From Paenibacillus nuruki (GTDB taxonomy: Bacteria > Bacillota > Bacilli > Paenibacillales > Paenibacillaceae), in contig NZ_MDER01000043.1 in the NCBI RefSeq assembly GCF_001721045.1, positions 62,001-126,000 on the forward strand: a stretch of DNA of 64,000 nt, given 5' to 3'. The notes beneath the pieces are model-generated. The model had not been told where the DNA came from. It saw only the letters and a program-made list of their open reading frames with translations, and searched no databases. Below, one piece after another: positions 46,160-55,818 of this stretch (position 1 is the stretch's first letter; every line of letters starts with the position of its first letter). A program made the position numbers and the translations under genes.

Positions 46160-46708
46160 TTGCGAAATTTGGGAAGTGGAAAATGGATCGCAATCATTAT
46201 TGTAGTGGTAGGATTGCTTGTATTAGGTGTTAATCAATTTTATGTTCATGTTATGGCGCAGCCATGGAGTAAAGAGCAGCTGGCGATCAACAGTGCACAG
46301 GAAAAGGCTGATATCGTATCTGTGACACGTACATTTAATTCTGTCTGGACAGATACTTCAACGTATTGGGTAGTTGAAGGTAAGAACACAGCACAAGAAG
46401 ACCTTATGGTCTGGGTGAAGTTCAATATTGATGGCTCAGTCGCTGAAGGTGCTAATGCCGTACATGTTGAGAAAACAGCAGGTACAGTGACATACGAAAA
46501 AGTAAATGCTTTACTACAAAATGATCTGCCTGGAGCAGAAGCTGTACGTATTGTTCCCGGTTCATTCAAAGGAAAATATGCATGGCAAGTCTTTGCCAAA
46601 CTCAATGAACGTTACTATTATATTTTTTATAATTTCCGTGATGGAGCTAAATTAAGTGAACCGATGGAACTGCCAGCAACATTAAAAGGAACAGGTCAAG
46701 AAGATTGA
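46160..46708 (+). CDS. tseB: DUF5590 protein, TseB/YpmB-like
   Basis: A 182-residue protein with one N-terminal transmembrane helix (WIAIIIVVVGLLVLGVNQFY) and an extracytoplasmic DUF5590/PepSY-like domain (STYWVVEGKN, DLMVWVKFNIDG, YAWQVFAKL). In B. subtilis the relative YpmB (TseB) modulates the elongation transpeptidase PBP2A. Start is TTG 46160 with AAAGGA 9 nt upstream. B. subtilis order is dinG-ypmA-ypmB-aspB-asnS; here rex and mtaD replace ypmA, and aspB is missing. Confidence 0.8.
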   Translation: MRNLGSGKWIAIIIVVVGLLVLGVNQFYVHVMAQPWSKEQLAINSAQEKADIVSVTRTFNSVWTDTSTYWVVEGKNTAQEDLMVWVKFNIDGSVAEGANAVHVEKTAGTVTYEKVNALLQNDLPGAEAVRIVPGSFKGKYAWQVFAKLNERYYYIFYNFRDGAKLSEPMELPATLKGTGQED

Positions 46709-46725
46709 CACAAGAAGAGTAAATC

Positions 46726-46782
46726 AAAAAAGCATGATCTTTTGAATTCAGCGTATGAATTCATCCAGATCATGCTTTTTTT
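46726..46782. terminator. Bidirectional terminator between tseB and the chemoreceptor gene
   Basis: AAAAAAGCATGATCT (46726-46740) pairs with AGATCATGCTTTTTTT (46767-46782); a GAATTC repeat pairs inside the loop. It serves convergent genes. Confidence 0.9.
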
Positions 46783-46804
46783 GTTGCAGTGGAGGTATAT
46801 AGGA

Positions 46805-48493
46805 TTATAAGCGGAATTGTAAAACAGTACTCTGTAATTTCTCTGCCATCGCATGAAGTGTAGCCGTATGCGCTGTGCTTTCTTCAAGGAAAGCTAACTG
46901 CTCTTCTGTAGCCGCACTTACACTTTCGGTATTTGAAGCGACATGATCGGTTAATCCTGAAATATTTTCCATTGATTTTACAATTTTCTCCGAATGACCG
47001 GATAAATGATGAAGTGAATCAGTGACTTCTTTAATCTCGGCGGTTGTATGATCGGTCAAAGTTTTGATCGTATTGAACAGATTGCCTACAGAATGGGCAG
47101 CCGTGATACCTTGACTCACTTCTTTAACCATACTTTCAACCGATTCAGTTGCACCTCTAGTCTCATTCTGAATCGTATTCACGAGTTCTTTAACACGTTT
47201 AACAGAATCATTGGTTTCATTGGATAGTTTGCGAATTTCGGAAGTTACTACAGCAAATCCACGTCCATGTTCTCCAGCCCGAGCCGCTTCAATCGCAGCA
47301 TTCAGTGATAATAGACCTGTTTGTGAAGCGATCGAAGAAATAGCATTATTGATTTCTTCGATTTCACTAGAGCGTTTGTTAAGCGACGAAATAATGATTT
47401 CTAGCTTACTCATCCGTTGCTGAATTTGATCCATTTGATTCATAACATGAGATATTTCTTTATCACCTAGTAAAGCTTGTGTCTGTGCTTGTTGAGCGAC
47501 ATTCATTGCTTGTTGACTACTTTGATCGATCTGCTGAATATCTTTATTCACATCATATACAGCTTGTAGACCGCCTTCAACAATTTTGACCTGATCTTGG
47601 GTACTATTTGAGAGGTCTGACATAATATCAGCTACATGTTCTGCTGCTTTGCCTGTTTCAGATGTTCCGCTTGCTACATCTCTAGAAATAGAAATGACTT
47701 GTGCGGCATTATCATTAATTTCATGAACGAGATGCCGCAGATTATTTTTCATACTGTTAAAAGAAAACGCTAGCTCGCCTAGTTCATCTTTTTGCTTGAC
47801 GGTTACATCTTCAATATTAAGATCACCTGTAGATATCGCTTTAGCCGCTTTATTTAATTTCTGTAATGGCTTGGAGATCAGACGAGAAATAATGATACCG
47901 ATGATAATAGCTAGAGCAAAGTTAATAACGCTGATCGTAATTGCCAGTTGACGAGCATGTAATACTTTTTGCAGATTTTCATTTTTAGCAGTTTCCATAA
48001 GAGCATCTTGCTGATCTGAAAATTGTTGAGCAAACTTAACAATAACACTACCTACAGGAATAACGCTTGTAATGATATCGAGATAAGACTGATCTAGTTG
48101 TGTAGGAGGAAGGTTAAATAATTCTTGAGCATGTGTTTTGTAGTAGTCATTCATTTTGAGCATATAATCTATTTTTTCAGTATCTTCAGTAGAGACGACT
48201 AGACTTTTCATATCTGTTAAAAGTTGAGTCGTCTGATCGTTGGTACTTAATAATTGAGAACCATAATAAGAATCACGACTTAACATATAGGTCTGCATAT
48301 ATCCATTTTGACTGGTCGCATAAAATTTCAAATTATCGGCTTGCGATTTAAGTGTGACATAACGATCTAGAATTGTACTCATTGATTTTTGTATTTGTTG
48401 TAGAGACATAATATAAATGACTCCTGCACAGCCAGCAATCAAGGCAATGGCAAGAAATCCAGCTAAAAGCTTATGCAGGATAGATAGACGCAT
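46805..48493 (-). CDS. Methyl-accepting chemotaxis protein
   Basis: A 562-residue transmembrane chemoreceptor. Helix 1 ([20 protein letters not shown]), a ~150-residue external helical (4HB-type) sensor, helix 2 ([16 protein letters not shown]), a HAMP domain ([20 protein letters not shown]), then the signalling coiled coil with the hairpin tip [19 protein letters not shown] and [18 protein letters not shown]. Glu/Gln pairs for CheR methylation flank the tip. It lies 24 nt downstream of a sugar-binding lipoprotein gene on the same strand, so the two are probably co-expressed, and the lipoprotein may deliver ligand to this receptor. Confidence 0.95.
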   Translation of the reverse strand: MRLSILHKLLAGFLAIALIAGCAGVIYIMSLQQIQKSMSTILDRYVTLKSQADNLKFYATSQNGYMQTYMLSRDSYYGSQLLSTNDQTTQLLTDMKSLVVSTEDTEKIDYMLKMNDYYKTHAQELFNLPPTQLDQSYLDIITSVIPVGSVIVKFAQQFSDQQDALMETAKNENLQKVLHARQLAITISVINFALAIIIGIIISRLISKPLQKLNKAAKAISTGDLNIEDVTVKQKDELGELAFSFNSMKNNLRHLVHEINDNAAQVISISRDVASGTSETGKAAEHVADIMSDLSNSTQDQVKIVEGGLQAVYDVNKDIQQIDQSSQQAMNVAQQAQTQALLGDKEISHVMNQMDQIQQRMSKLEIIISSLNKRSSEIEEINNAISSIASQTGLLSLNAAIEAARAGEHGRGFAVVTSEIRKLSNETNDSVKRVKELVNTIQNETRGATESVESMVKEVSQGITAAHSVGNLFNTIKTLTDHTTAEIKEVTDSLHHLSGHSEKIVKSMENISGLTDHVASNTESVSAATEEQLAFLEESTAHTATLHAMAEKLQSTVLQFRL

Positions 48494-48517
48494 CAGAGAC
48501 CACTCCTTTATATATAA

Positions 48518-49543
48518 TCATTTCCATTTGGCAATATACTTTTCTGTATTGGCTTCGGTAATTAATTCATAAGGAATAATGATTTCTTTTTCGACTTGTT
48601 TGCCATTTGCAGCTTCGATCGTAGTTTTGAGCCCTTGAGATCCTTGAGCAGCCGCATTTTGATAAACAGAGACTTTTAACTTATTGGCTTTCATAAAATT
48701 AAGAGCGTCCATCGTACCATCGACACCGGCAAATATAATATTTTGATCTTGACCTTCCACTTGTGCCGCCAAAATAGCGCCAATAATCATTTCATCGTTA
48801 TTGGCTACCACCGCATCAATTTTTTGACCGGATGCTAACCATTTAGCCATCAATGCCATACCTTTAGCACGATCATAATTAGCGGTTTCTTCAAAAACGA
48901 TCTTCATATTCGGATATTTGGCAATAACGTCCTTGTTACCTTGAGTACGGTTTATCTGGGCATCACTGCCCATATCGCCATCCATAATGGCAATATTACC
49001 TTTGCCACCTAACAATTTAGCCACTTCGTTCATTTGAAGTGTACCGGCAGTCAAAGAATCAGAGCCGATGTAAGATGTGGTAGTTGTTAATTCTTTAAAT
49101 GTACGATTTACCGCAATAATAGGAATATTCGCTTGATTAGCTAAATCTACAATCGTTTTGGAAATAGTAGCGTCCATCGGTAAAAAAGCAATTGCTTTGA
49201 CATCCTGAGCAATAAATTCTTTGATTTGTTGAAGTTGAATAGAAGGATCATTTTTGGCATCTGCATAAGTGACAGTGATATCAGGTTGTGTTTTGGCATA
49301 GTCTTCCATACCAGCCTCTACATAACTGATAAAGCGATCATTCATATCTGGAATAGATACACCAATAGTGATCTTTCCTGCTGTGTTAGTCGTAGTTGTA
49401 GGAGTTGTTGCTGCTGTAGTTGTAGAAGAGGCAGTAGAATCGGTTGTAACAGGAGCTACAGAAGGGCTAGAAGTACAACCCGAAATAAGCACAATCAGAG
49501 CGATCAACAAAAGAGCGGGGGGAAACCGAAAAAATACGCGCAT
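48518..49543 (-). CDS. Sugar-binding lipoprotein (type I periplasmic-binding fold)
   Basis: A 341-residue lipoprotein. The signal peptide ends in the lipobox LISGC, followed by a Ser/Thr-rich linker of about 30 residues. The rest is a RbsB-like binding domain: ITIGVSIPDMNDRFISYVEAG, YADAKNDPSIQLQQI, AFLPMDATISKTIVDLA, PIIAVNRTF, GDMGSDAQINRTQG, VVANNDEMIIGAI and IIFAGVDGTMDAL. Ligand probably a monosaccharide, but this is inferred. No ABC permease or ATPase is next to it; its only partner is the chemoreceptor downstream. Confidence 0.92.
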   Translation of the reverse strand: MRVFFRFPPALLLIALIVLISGCTSSPSVAPVTTDSTASSTTTAATTPTTTTNTAGKITIGVSIPDMNDRFISYVEAGMEDYAKTQPDITVTYADAKNDPSIQLQQIKEFIAQDVKAIAFLPMDATISKTIVDLANQANIPIIAVNRTFKELTTTTSYIGSDSLTAGTLQMNEVAKLLGGKGNIAIMDGDMGSDAQINRTQGNKDVIAKYPNMKIVFEETANYDRAKGMALMAKWLASGQKIDAVVANNDEMIIGAILAAQVEGQDQNIIFAGVDGTMDALNFMKANKLKVSVYQNAAAQGSQGLKTTIEAANGKQVEKEIIIPYELITEANTEKYIAKWK

Positions 49544-49789
49544 TGCCTAACCTCCATACTATTCATTTTTAGAAATATATAACGTTTACATTTTGAAAAC
49601 AATTTAAATGAGGACAAAATGTGACAAGATATAAAGTATATCGACACAGGGTGTATTTTTAATAATAGGGAGTTTTATTTATTTTAAAGGGGAAAAAAGA
49701 AAGGGCTGAATATTACTAAAAGTAGTGCTATTAGAAATCAAAAAACACATATGATATACTAGATATAGATAAATAAATGTGAACATAAC

Positions 49790-49824
49790 AAAAAAACCTA
49801 TCCATTAACTGTTACCGATAGGCT
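49790..49824 (-). terminator. Possible minus-strand terminator ahead of the lipoprotein gene
   Basis: On the minus strand GCCTATC and GATAGG (49817-49823 and 49797-49802) pair around 14 nt and are followed by seven T. No minus-strand gene lies upstream, so it could be an attenuator in the lipoprotein leader or end an unknown RNA. The remaining gap 49544-49891 is AT-rich divergent promoter DNA with no clear ORF. Confidence 0.4.
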
Positions 49825-49891
49825 AGAAGATGCCGAAATAAAATATATGTTGCTATGTACATCGTGTTGACTACATTAAAGGAGGACGTAT

Positions 49892-50419
49892 ATGAAACTC
49901 CGTATCATGCCTATTTTTATTACTGTAATCGTATCTGCCACTGTACTTTTTGGTGGATGGTTTACGTATCGTCAGCTGACTCTCTACAGTCCGCTAACAA
50001 AAATTGTACAGAACTATCCTGGGGTCAATAACTCTCATATTAGTATTAACCCAAAAGAAGTCATGTTGAAACTTGATCTTGCACCTTCCGCAGATTTAGG
50101 TGGTTTGGTACAACTATTGAATAAGCAAGGAACAGATATTTGGGGAAAACGTACACTTCAACTTGAAGTCACTGATCACTCCAATACAGAACTAGATAAA
50201 GTATGGGAAAATGCAATGTTCTCTGTCTCTCAAGCAATGGCTACTCAAAAATACACTGAAATTCCGCAAACGGTTGAAAATATTATGCAAGCCAATAAAG
50301 ATATTCAAGTGAAAGCAGAAATGGATGAACGTAATGTATACGTATCTTTGAGCAATGGTAAAGGAAGCAAATTCCTGATCTTGCCACGTCATTCCCAAGT
50401 CACAGGAGGAAGCGCCTAA
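49892..50419 (+). CDS. Small membrane-anchored extracytoplasmic protein, function unknown
   Basis: A 175-residue protein with one N-terminal transmembrane helix (IFITVIVSATVLFGGWF) and about 150 residues predicted outside the membrane. No recognised domain; the body (VNNSHISINPKEVMLKLDLA, WENAMFSVSQAMATQ) looks alpha/beta. AAAGGAGG precedes ATG 49892. Its stop overlaps the start of the FtsH-like gene (TAATG), so the two are translationally coupled and probably act together, perhaps as an external domain or adaptor for the protease. Confidence 0.75.
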   Translation: MKLRIMPIFITVIVSATVLFGGWFTYRQLTLYSPLTKIVQNYPGVNNSHISINPKEVMLKLDLAPSADLGGLVQLLNKQGTDIWGKRTLQLEVTDHSNTELDKVWENAMFSVSQAMATQKYTEIPQTVENIMQANKDIQVKAEMDERNVYVSLSNGKGSKFLILPRHSQVTGGSA

Positions 50420-51921
50420 TGCCTAAATCAACAAAAGAGATTGTTATTGGATTTGTACCTGTATTACTCATTTTTCTTATTTTTATAGGGTATAATATTT
50501 TACCATTACTATTGATTGCTGCTCTGGCTGGTGGAACATTTTTGGTTCTGCAAATGCGTGGTGGATTAGCTGTAGGTGCTGCTCAAGAACGCAAACGTAA
50601 AAAAAATGGTCCGCTCAAATTAACGTTTGAACAAATTGGTGGTCAGGACAATGCTAAGCGCGAATTGCGTGAAGCCCTTGATTTTCTTGTTCGTCATGAT
50701 GAAATGAACAAATTTGGAATTCGTCCGTTAAAAGGTATCTTGCTGACAGGTCCTCCGGGGACAGGTAAAACATTGATGGCCAAAGCGGCTGCTCATTATA
50801 CCGATTCTGTGTTTGTAAGTGCTTCAGGTAGCGAATTTGTAGAAATGTATGTCGGTGTTGGTGCAGGGCGTATCCGTGATCTATTCAAAGACGCTCGTAC
50901 TCGTGCCGCCAAAGAAAATAAGCAAAGCGCGATTATTTTTATCGATGAAATAGATGTTATTGGTGGTAAACGTGAAGGTGGACAACAACGTGAGTATGAT
51001 CAGACGTTGAACCAGCTGTTAACCGAGATGGATGGGATCTACAGTAATGAAGCTCCACGTATCCTAATTATTGCAGCAACCAACCGTAAAGAAATGCTTG
51101 ATAGTGCATTGTTACGCCCGGGTCGTTTTGATCGTCATATTCAAGTGGATCTACCTGACAAAAAAGGTCGTAAGCACATTCTAGAGCTTCATGCAGCAAA
51201 CAAACCGCTTGGAGAAGAAACGGATCTGGATAAATTAGCAGAAGAAGCATATGGATTCTCTGGGGCTCAATTAGAAAGTGTGATGAATGAAGGTGCAATC
51301 TATGCGATGCGTCAGAATGCAGATCATATTTTGCAAAGTCATTTATCTATGGCGATTGATAAAGTCATGATGGGTGAAAAAACAGATCGTGAATCCAGTG
51401 TCGAAGAAAAGCGTCGTGTCGCTATTCATGAACTAGGACATGCGATTATGGCTGAAGTGGTTCGTCCGGGCAGTGTAGGACAAGTAGCGCTTAGTCCACG
51501 TGGACAAGCACTGGGTTATGTACGTCATAATCCTGCGCAAGAACAATACTTGTATACGAAGCCATTTTTGGAAGAGCAGATTATGATTGCTCTAGCTGGA
51601 GCGGCGGCTGAGGAAATGTATTATGAAGGACGGAGTACAGGTTCTAGAGGCGATTTTGATCAGGCACTCAGTATTGTACAAACGATGATGGAATCGGGAT
51701 TGACCAGACTTGGAATTGTAAGTATGAATATGGTTCCTAAAGAACAACTAATGAAAGAAAATAATACAATTCTTGAAGATTTAACCAGACGTACCAAGGA
51801 AATTCTAGATAGTCGCCGTCTTATTTTTGACACATCTTTAGACATTTTGTTAAAAGAAGAAGTGTTATCTGGCGAACAATTTCGACAACAGTTCAAGAAA
51901 AGTTCAAATGTACCAGCATAA
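50419..51921 (+). CDS. FtsH-like membrane AAA+ zinc metalloprotease
   Basis: A 500-residue protease. Residues 7-45 hold two closely spaced hydrophobic helices with almost no loop between them. The AAA domain follows: Walker A GPPGTGKT at 111-118, pore segment FVEMYVGVGAGR (140-151), Walker B IIFIDEID (172-179), sensor/arginine finger LLRPGRFDRH (231-240). The M41 peptidase domain has HELGH (337-341) and the third ligand region STGSRGDFDQA (Asp412 or 414). Canonical FtsH is longer and has a ~70-residue external loop that is lacking here; the overlapping upstream gene may supply it. Probably a second FtsH paralogue. Confidence 0.92.
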   Translation: MPKSTKEIVIGFVPVLLIFLIFIGYNILPLLLIAALAGGTFLVLQMRGGLAVGAAQERKRKKNGPLKLTFEQIGGQDNAKRELREALDFLVRHDEMNKFGIRPLKGILLTGPPGTGKTLMAKAAAHYTDSVFVSASGSEFVEMYVGVGAGRIRDLFKDARTRAAKENKQSAIIFIDEIDVIGGKREGGQQREYDQTLNQLLTEMDGIYSNEAPRILIIAATNRKEMLDSALLRPGRFDRHIQVDLPDKKGRKHILELHAANKPLGEETDLDKLAEEAYGFSGAQLESVMNEGAIYAMRQNADHILQSHLSMAIDKVMMGEKTDRESSVEEKRRVAIHELGHAIMAEVVRPGSVGQVALSPRGQALGYVRHNPAQEQYLYTKPFLEEQIMIALAGAAAEEMYYEGRSTGSRGDFDQALSIVQTMMESGLTRLGIVSMNMVPKEQLMKENNTILEDLTRRTKEILDSRRLIFDTSLDILLKEEVLSGEQFRQQFKKSSNVPA

Positions 51922-51946
51922 TTTAAAATGCTGGTACTTTTTTTTT
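51910..51946 (+). terminator. Terminator overlapping the end of the FtsH-like gene
   Basis: GTACCAGCAT (51910-51919) pairs with ATGCTGGTAC (51928-51937), followed by nine T. The 5' arm includes the last codons and stop. Confidence 0.9.
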
Positions 51947-52184
51947 ACTTTTTGCCTGCGCTACGCTATTATTAGATGTTGGAGAGCATATCAAAGCCTG
52001 ACGTTACGTTTTGATTTTTTAAGCTTTAATATACGTGTACATCCGATCAATTGCAATCGATCGATGTATTAGGTATGAACGTAAGCTATAGAAAAGAAGA
52101 TAACTAATTAAAGGCTTCAAAGGATATAGACGAAGTAGAATGAGTCTATACACTTTATGAATATTGGAAGGGTGGAAAGAAACC

Positions 52185-53057
52185 ATGAATTTTAAAAAAG
52201 TTGGCGTTATCGGCGGCGGTACAATGGGACAAGGTATTTCTGAAATGCTTGCTAAGAAGGGCATCGAGGTCTTACTTGTTGAGAAAACACAGGACAAGCT
52301 GAACCATGCTTGGGATATGATTGAGACGAGTCTAGACAAACAAATGGAGAAATGGGCATTAACTCATGCAGAGAAAAAATTGATTTTGTCCAAAATCGCT
52401 AAAGTGACTCATTTTGCAGATCTAAGTTCATGTGAATTGGTTATTGAGACCATCAGCGAAGATCCAGAAGCGAAAAAAGAAGTCTTTGCTCAATTGGATC
52501 AAGTATGTCCAAGCAACGTTATTCTGGCAAGTAATACATCTACACTGAGCTTAACAGAATTGGCTAGTTCTACAATGTACCCAGAACGCGTGATTGGGAT
52601 GCACTTTATTTATCCAGTATCCAAAATTGATCTAGTGGAGATTATTCGTGGTCTTCGTACATCGGATCAAACGTTTGAAGTGACGAAGAACTTTATTGAG
52701 CAAACAGTAAACAAACGCGGAATCATGGTTTATGAATCTCCTGGATTTGTAACAAGCCGTATTATCTGTTTATTGATCAATGAAGCATTGCATGTACTTG
52801 AAGAAGGTGTAGCTTCTGCTGAAGATATCGATGATTCGATGCGCATTGGTTACCAATTCCAATATGGTCCGCTTGAAATGGCTGACCGTTTCGGATTAGA
52901 TTCAGTCAATGCAGCACTTGAGCGTATGTTCCGTGAATATGGAGAGCTGAAGTACCGCCCGGCAATCATTTTGAAAAAAATGGTGCGTGCAGGTAGTCTT
53001 GGCGTGAAAACAGGCGAAGGATTCTTCAAGTATGACAAGGATGGTGACCGGATATGA
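52185..53057 (+). CDS. 3-Hydroxyacyl-CoA (3-hydroxybutyryl-CoA) dehydrogenase
   Basis: A 290-residue NAD-dependent dehydrogenase. N-terminal Rossmann motif VIGGGTMGQGISEMLAKKG, catalytic segments SNTSTLSLTELAS and GMHFIYPVSKIDLVEII, and the C-terminal helical domain with GPLEMADRFGLDS. The family covers MmgB/Hbd of fatty-acid or butyrate metabolism; the exact chain length is not clear. ATG 52185 is used because it starts at the Rossmann strand and GGTGG lies 9 nt upstream. It overlaps ackA by 4 nt, which suggests a role in acyl-CoA or acid fermentation. Confidence 0.9.
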   Translation: MNFKKVGVIGGGTMGQGISEMLAKKGIEVLLVEKTQDKLNHAWDMIETSLDKQMEKWALTHAEKKLILSKIAKVTHFADLSSCELVIETISEDPEAKKEVFAQLDQVCPSNVILASNTSTLSLTELASSTMYPERVIGMHFIYPVSKIDLVEIIRGLRTSDQTFEVTKNFIEQTVNKRGIMVYESPGFVTSRIICLLINEALHVLEEGVASAEDIDDSMRIGYQFQYGPLEMADRFGLDSVNAALERMFREYGELKYRPAIILKKMVRAGSLGVKTGEGFFKYDKDGDRI

Positions 53058-54253
53058 AAGTACTCGTAATTAATGCAGGTAGTTCTTCTCTAAAATACCA
53101 ACTGTATAACATGACAGACGAAAGTGTTCTAGCTAAAGGACGTGTAGAGCGAATCGGAATGGATTCTTCTATCCTTGTGCATGAGCCTACAGGCGGCGAA
53201 GAATACAATACAGTAAGCGAAATTCTAGATCATACGATTGCAATCCGTCGTGTACTAGAAAGCTTAACAGATGAAAAACATGGTGTTATGAAATCTGTAG
53301 ATGAAATTGATGCTGTAGGACACCGTGTAGTACAAGGAGCAGAATCATTTAAAGAGTCTGTTCTTGTAGACAAAGATGTAAAAAAAGAAATTCGTCGCTT
53401 ATTCGATCTAGCACCTCTTCATAACCCTGCACATATTATGGGGATTGAAGCTGTTGAATTGAATATGCCTGACGTACCACAGGTGGTTGTATTTGATACA
53501 GCATTCCACCAAACGATGCCTGAAAAAGCATATTTGTATGCTATTCCTAAAGTACTTTACAAAAAACACAAAGTGCGTCGTTACGGATTCCACGGCACTT
53601 CTCACTATTATGTAAGTCTAGCAGCAGCTGAATACCTCAAACGCCCGTTAAAAGAACTTAAAGTCATCACTTGCCATATTGGTAACGGTGGTAGCTTAAC
53701 AGCGGTTAAAGATGGTATTTCTGTAGATACATCTATGGGTATGACACCGCTTGAAGGTTTAATCATGGGTACACGTAGTGGTGATTTGGATCCAGCGATC
53801 GTACCTTATGTCATGAACAAAGAAGAACTGAGTATTGGCGAAGTTAACTTTATGTTGAACAAACATAGTGGGCTGATGGCTATTTCAGGTTCAAGCAGTG
53901 ATATGCGTGAGATTACAGATGCGATGGCAGAAGGCGATGCAAATTCAACACTTGCTTTTGAAATGTTTGAATATCGTTTGCGTAAATACATCGGTTCTTA
54001 TGTAGCTGCTATGGACGGTGTAGATGTAATCGTCTTTACAGCAGGTATCGGTGAAAACTCTGCAATCGTTCGTGAAAAAGTATGCGAAAACTTAACGTAT
54101 CTTGGTGTGAAATTAGATCCAGAATTGAACAAAATTCGTTCTGGTGACCCACGTCGCATTTCTACACCGGATTCTAAAGTAGAAGTACTGGTTGTTCCTA
54201 CCAATGAAGAACTTGTGATTGCACGCGATACGTACAAGTTGATTCAAAAGTAA
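53054..54253 (+). CDS. ackA: Acetate kinase
   Basis: Reversible transfer of phosphate between acetyl phosphate and ADP in the acetate overflow pathway. The 399-residue protein has VLVINAGSSSLKYQLYNM, VVFDTAFHQTMPEKAYLYA, RRYGFHGTSHYYV, CHIGNGGSLTAV, GLIMGTRSGDLDPAIV and VFTAGIGENSAIVRE. The start overlaps the preceding dehydrogenase gene. No pta gene is adjacent. No convincing cre box was found upstream. Confidence 0.97.
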   Translation: MKVLVINAGSSSLKYQLYNMTDESVLAKGRVERIGMDSSILVHEPTGGEEYNTVSEILDHTIAIRRVLESLTDEKHGVMKSVDEIDAVGHRVVQGAESFKESVLVDKDVKKEIRRLFDLAPLHNPAHIMGIEAVELNMPDVPQVVVFDTAFHQTMPEKAYLYAIPKVLYKKHKVRRYGFHGTSHYYVSLAAAEYLKRPLKELKVITCHIGNGGSLTAVKDGISVDTSMGMTPLEGLIMGTRSGDLDPAIVPYVMNKEELSIGEVNFMLNKHSGLMAISGSSSDMREITDAMAEGDANSTLAFEMFEYRLRKYIGSYVAAMDGVDVIVFTAGIGENSAIVREKVCENLTYLGVKLDPELNKIRSGDPRRISTPDSKVEVLVVPTNEELVIARDTYKLIQK

Positions 54254-54354
54254 GAAAAACTACAGATTATAAACAAGCAGATGTTTATTGTATAATGATT
54301 TAAAATAGGTAAATGGATGTTATTCAAATGATTTAAATCATGTTAACATAAGAG

Positions 54355-54419
54355 ATTCCCAGTAGAAATCAAAGCAAAGTCGTTTTTTGCTTTGATTTCT
54401 TGCTGAGAATGACCTTTTT
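54355..54419 (+). terminator. Long hairpin between ackA and asnS
   Basis: A perfect 15-bp stem (54364-54378 with 54386-54400, loop of 7) extends with mismatches to about 24 bp on each side, followed a few nt later by CTTTTTC. It may terminate ackA or act in the asnS leader. No T-box core (AGGGUGGNACCGCG type) is seen. TATAAT at 54291-54296 might be a promoter for the leader. Confidence 0.45.
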
Positions 54420-54471
54420 CATATACCTATTTCATTGATATGGCTCAATAAACAAAAGGGAGAGTATATAA

Positions 54472-55767
54472 ATGTCGACCAAAACCGTTATAAAAAAAGT
54501 AAATGAGCATGTTGAACAGACTGTCACGATTGGCGCATGGATCAACAATAAGCGCTCTAGCGGTAAAATCCAGTTTTTACAATTACGTGATGGTACGGGT
54601 TATATTCAAGGCGTTGTTGTAAAAAGCGAAGTATCTGAAGAATTGTGGAATGATGCTAAAAGCTTAACGCAAGAAAGTTCTTTGTATGTAACAGGAATCA
54701 TTCGCGAAGAACCACGTAGTAAGTCTGGATATGAAATGACTGTTACAGGGATTGAAATTATCCATTTGACTGAAAACTATCCGATTACACCTAAAGAGCA
54801 TGGTACAGATTTCTTGATGGATCATCGTCATCTATGGTTACGTTCTAACAGACAACGTGCTGTTATGGTGATTCGTGCAGAAATTATTCGTGCAGTACAA
54901 GAATTTTTCAACGACAATGGATTTACCAAAGTCGATCCGCCAATCTTAACTCCATCTGCGGCAGAAGATTCTACAGAATTGTTCCATATCAAATACTTTG
55001 ATGAAGATGCTTATCTTACTCAAAGTGGACAGTTGTACATGGAAGCAGCAGCAATGGCGTTGGGTAAAGTGTATTCATTTGGTCCTACATTCCGTGCAGA
55101 GAAATCCAAAACACGTCGTCACTTGATCGAGTTCTGGATGATTGAGCCTGAAATGGCATTTACAGATCATGAAGAAAGCTTGCGTGTACAAGAACAGTTT
55201 GTAGCTTATGTGGTACAATCGGTACTTAAAAATTGTCGTACTGAATTGGAAACGTTGGAGCGTGATATTTCTAAATTAGAAAATATTCAAGCGCCATTCC
55301 CACGTATTTCATATGATGAAGCGATTGAATTCTTAAAAGGTAAAGATTTTGATATTCCTTGGGGTAATGACTTTGGTGCGCCACATGAGACAGCGATTGC
55401 TGAAGCGTATGACAAGCCTGTATTTATTACCAACTATCCTAAAGATATCAAAGCTTTCTATATGAAACCTGATCCTGAACGTCCTGAAGTGGTATTGTGT
55501 GCGGATATGATCGCACCTGAAGGATATGGAGAGATTATTGGTGGATCACAACGTATTGACGATCCAGAGCTAATGAAGCAGCGTTTTGAAGAACATAACC
55601 TGACTGAAGAAGCTTATAAATGGTATCTTGATCTACGTACTTACGGAAGCGTACCGCATTCTGGCTTCGGTCTAGGTCTAGAGCGTACGGTAGCATGGAT
55701 TTGTGGATTGGATCATGTCCGTGAAACCATTGCATTCCCACGTATGTTGTACCGTCTATACCCTTAG
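54472..55767 (+). CDS. asnS: Asparaginyl-tRNA synthetase
   Basis: Class II aminoacyl-tRNA synthetase of 431 residues. The N-terminal OB-fold anticodon-binding domain ([19 protein letters not shown]) precedes the catalytic core with motif 2 [21 protein letters not shown]-type sequence and motif 3 [16 protein letters not shown]. Asn rather than Asp specificity is supported by the length, the lack of the bacterial AspRS insertion and the synteny with dnaD. AAAGGGAG precedes ATG 54472. Confidence 0.96.
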   Translation: MSTKTVIKKVNEHVEQTVTIGAWINNKRSSGKIQFLQLRDGTGYIQGVVVKSEVSEELWNDAKSLTQESSLYVTGIIREEPRSKSGYEMTVTGIEIIHLTENYPITPKEHGTDFLMDHRHLWLRSNRQRAVMVIRAEIIRAVQEFFNDNGFTKVDPPILTPSAAEDSTELFHIKYFDEDAYLTQSGQLYMEAAAMALGKVYSFGPTFRAEKSKTRRHLIEFWMIEPEMAFTDHEESLRVQEQFVAYVVQSVLKNCRTELETLERDISKLENIQAPFPRISYDEAIEFLKGKDFDIPWGNDFGAPHETAIAEAYDKPVFITNYPKDIKAFYMKPDPERPEVVLCADMIAPEGYGEIIGGSQRIDDPELMKQRFEEHNLTEEAYKWYLDLRTYGSVPHSGFGLGLERTVAWICGLDHVRETIAFPRMLYRLYP

Positions 55768-55818
55768 TCTCTGCGTAGGATGATGTCTAATCGTAGAGCA
55801 ATAGAAAGGGTGAATCAC

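Noticed and set aside
44182-54253. Rex operators near rex and ackA
   Set aside because: No close match to TTGTGAA-N4-TTCACAA was found in the gaps examined by eye.
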